Source: DAOVRL01 sp964459805
Lineage (GTDB): Bacteria; Planctomycetota; Phycisphaerae; Sedimentisphaerales; Anaerobacaceae
Direction of reading: 5' to 3'
Assembly: GCA_964459805.1 (NCBI GenBank)
Contig: CAYWOD010000035.1
Span: 1 to 21,275 of the forward strand
Length of the DNA stretch: 21,275 nt
The number at the start of each line of letters is the position of its first letter. Position 1 is the first letter of the stretch. Shown here piece after piece: positions 19,950 through 21,275 of the stretch. A program made the position numbers and the translations under genes. The notes beneath the pieces were generated by a model that saw only the letters and a program-made list of their open reading frames with translations, did no database searches and was not told the DNA's origin.

Positions 19950-21275
19950 TATTCGCCTCGGGAACGTTCGTTATCTCCATCTTCGCCCCGTCCCACATCA
20001 GCTTCGTCCGGTTCATCGTCTCTCTCAGCTCAGGCCTTAGCGCAACATTCCCTAAAAGAACAACCTGCGCTAGCAGGCCCGCATGGTCCGGGAAATTCGA
20101 GCCCGCCGGCTTGCCCCCCTTGCACGCAAGGATCCACTCCTTGTGATGCCCCGGCGAGCGCGGAATCTTCTGCGGCGGCTTGCCGTATTCCTTCATCCGC
20201 GACTCGGGAATAAGCCTCTCGGCGAACATTTTACCTTTGTCGCCTATAAACAGCTTGCCGTTCGTGCCTATCTGCCGGTTGTCCTCCAGCTCTACCGGCC
20301 GCGGAGGCCGCATCCCGCCGTCATACCACGTCACCTTAACCGGCGGCATATCGCCGCGGGCGGGAAACTCGTAATGAACCGCCGACGCCAAAGGATATGT
20401 CTCCTTATTGACCAGCGTAGAGATAGCCTCCACGCTCGTCGGATGGCCGAGCTTGAGCGCCCGGAAAATCGGATCCAGTGCATGACAGCCGATGTCTCCC
20501 AACGCCCCCGTCCCGAAGTCCCACCAGTCCCGCCACTTAAACGGCACATAAGCCGGGTGATAAGGCCGCTTCGGCGCAGGGCCAAGCCACAGATCCCAAT
20601 CCAATGTATCAGGCACTGCCGGCGTGTCCGTCGACCGGTCCACCCCCTGAGGCCAATAAACCGAGTTGAGGCCCCTGTTAGGCCTGTCCGTCCAGACGTG
20701 GACCTCGCGCACAGGACCTATCGCACCGTCCCAGATATACTCGCACATCAAACGCGTCTGCTCCGACGCCTGGCCCTGGTTGCCCATCTGCGTCGCAACC
20801 TTGTGCTCACGCGCCACATCGGCCATCAGGCGGGCCTCATATACCGAGTGCGTCAACGGCTTCTCACAATAGACGTGCTTATTCCGCTTCATTGCTGCTA
20901 TCGACGCCAGCGCATGAATATGGTCCGGAGTCGCAACAACCACCGCGTCGATGTTCTTGGCCTCCTTATCAAGCATCTTGCGGAAATCTTTGTACTTTGT
21001 CGCCCTGGGATAGCGCCTAAAGGTGCCTCCGGCTCGACTCCAATCCACGTCGCAAAGCGCTACAATATTCTCGCTGCTGACGGCTCCAAGATCGCCCGCA
21101 CCCTGTCCCCCTACACCGATACCCGCTATATTGAGCCTCTCGCTCGGAGGCGTATTACCCGGCCCCCCCAGAACATATCGCGGAACAATCGTAAACGCCG
21201 CGACCGCCGCAGCGCCGCCCATAAAATCACGGCGGGACAGCCCGGTCTCTCTGTCGGTCGCCCGAGACCTTTGCG
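19909..21275 (-). CDS. Tat-exported Gfo/Idh/MocA-family oxidoreductase, 5' end outside the window
   Basis: At least 454 residues are visible. The first in-frame ATG (21222) is not the start: reading upstream to the window edge gives a twin-arginine motif (LSRRDFMGG) preceded by ...RATDRETG, with no start codon before the edge. The NAD loop is IAGIGVGGQGAGD, and the EKP motif is intact (HVYCEKPLTH). The substrate domain has LDWDLWLGPAPKRPYHP and GTGALGDIGCHALDP. It is a close paralog of the next gene (18367-19674), sharing AAAVAAFTIVPR, the central motifs and the GWTL C-terminus, which suggests tandem duplication. Of the four oxidoreductases here, it is the one with the most canonical catalytic motif. 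It is probably periplasmic with bound NAD(P). Confidence 0.9.
   Translation of the reverse strand, partial: QRSRATDRETGLSRRDFMGGAAAVAAFTIVPRYVLGGPGNTPPSERLNIAGIGVGGQGAGDLGAVSSENIVALCDVDWSRAGGTFRRYPRATKYKDFRKMLDKEAKNIDAVVVATPDHIHALASIAAMKRNKHVYCEKPLTHSVYEARLMADVAREHKVATQMGNQGQASEQTRLMCEYIWDGAIGPVREVHVWTDRPNRGLNSVYWPQGVDRSTDTPAVPDTLDWDLWLGPAPKRPYHPAYVPFKWRDWWDFGTGALGDIGCHALDPIFRALKLGHPTSVEAISTLVNKETYPLASAVHYEFPARGDMPPVKVTWYDGGMRPPRPVELEDNRQIGTNGKLFIGDKGKMFAERLIPESRMKEYGKPPQKIPRSPGHHKEWILACKGGKPAGSNFPDHAGLLAQVVLLGNVALRPELRETMNRTKLMWDGAKMEITNVPEANKFLHREYREGWTL

Noticed and set aside
1..21275. CRISPR arrays, insertion sequences, integrases, rRNA or tRNA genes other than the tmRNA
   Set aside because: I looked for regularly spaced repeats, transposase-like frames and tRNA-type arms, and saw none.

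Overview
The window looks like a planctomycete of the Phycisphaerae/Sedimentisphaerales type, probably a metagenome-assembled genome. Supporting signs are secreted proteins with N-terminal dockerin-like repeats (CPxGD...DC), several Tat-exported Gfo/Idh/MocA oxidoreductases, a DUF1080 domain, a TIGR03663 (Agl23-type) membrane protein, and a 100-N scaffold gap. The placement rests on gene content only.

Left part (1-2740): all features are on the minus strand. Two tandem small secreted dockerin-only proteins (98-661) follow a weak terminator. Next is a complete tmRNA gene (902-1254) whose tag reads GNYQLRMAA. Directly upstream of it, in the same direction, is a three-gene toxin-antitoxin-chaperone (TAC) cassette: a HigB-like toxin, a HigA-like antitoxin with an extended C-terminal tail, and a SecB-like chaperone. 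Its promoter (TTGACT-17 bp-TATGAT) overlaps a palindrome. An AT-rich non-coding stretch follows.

Middle part (3133-9835): two plus-strand genes encode a GT2 glycosyltransferase with an altered DXD motif and a large secreted right-handed beta-helix protein resembling GH141. They converge with a minus-strand operon whose genes overlap by 4 nt: F5/8C-type lipoprotein, Agl23-like polytopic membrane protein, ApbE. A strong promoter (TTGACA-17-TAAAAT) lies 95 nt before this operon.

Right part (9746-21275): a long minus-strand array ends at a clear intrinsic terminator. In transcription order it holds two tandem Tat-exported Gfo/Idh/MocA proteins (the first runs off the window), a secreted fusion of a sugar-isomerase-type TIM barrel with DUF1080, a third Tat-exported Gfo/Idh/MocA, a seven-heme membrane-anchored cytochrome c, a b-type membrane cytochrome, a cytoplasmic Gfo/Idh/MocA that lacks the usual EKP lysine, and an NCS1 permease. 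I read this array as a candidate periplasmic oxidation/elimination-hydrolysis route for glycosides (3-keto-sugar chemistry) with its own cytochrome b/c pair. The gene families are visible in the sequence; the pathway is inference.

The N gap at 19795-19894 is flanked by the same 55 bp on both sides. It is probably an unmerged overlap between contigs, not missing DNA.
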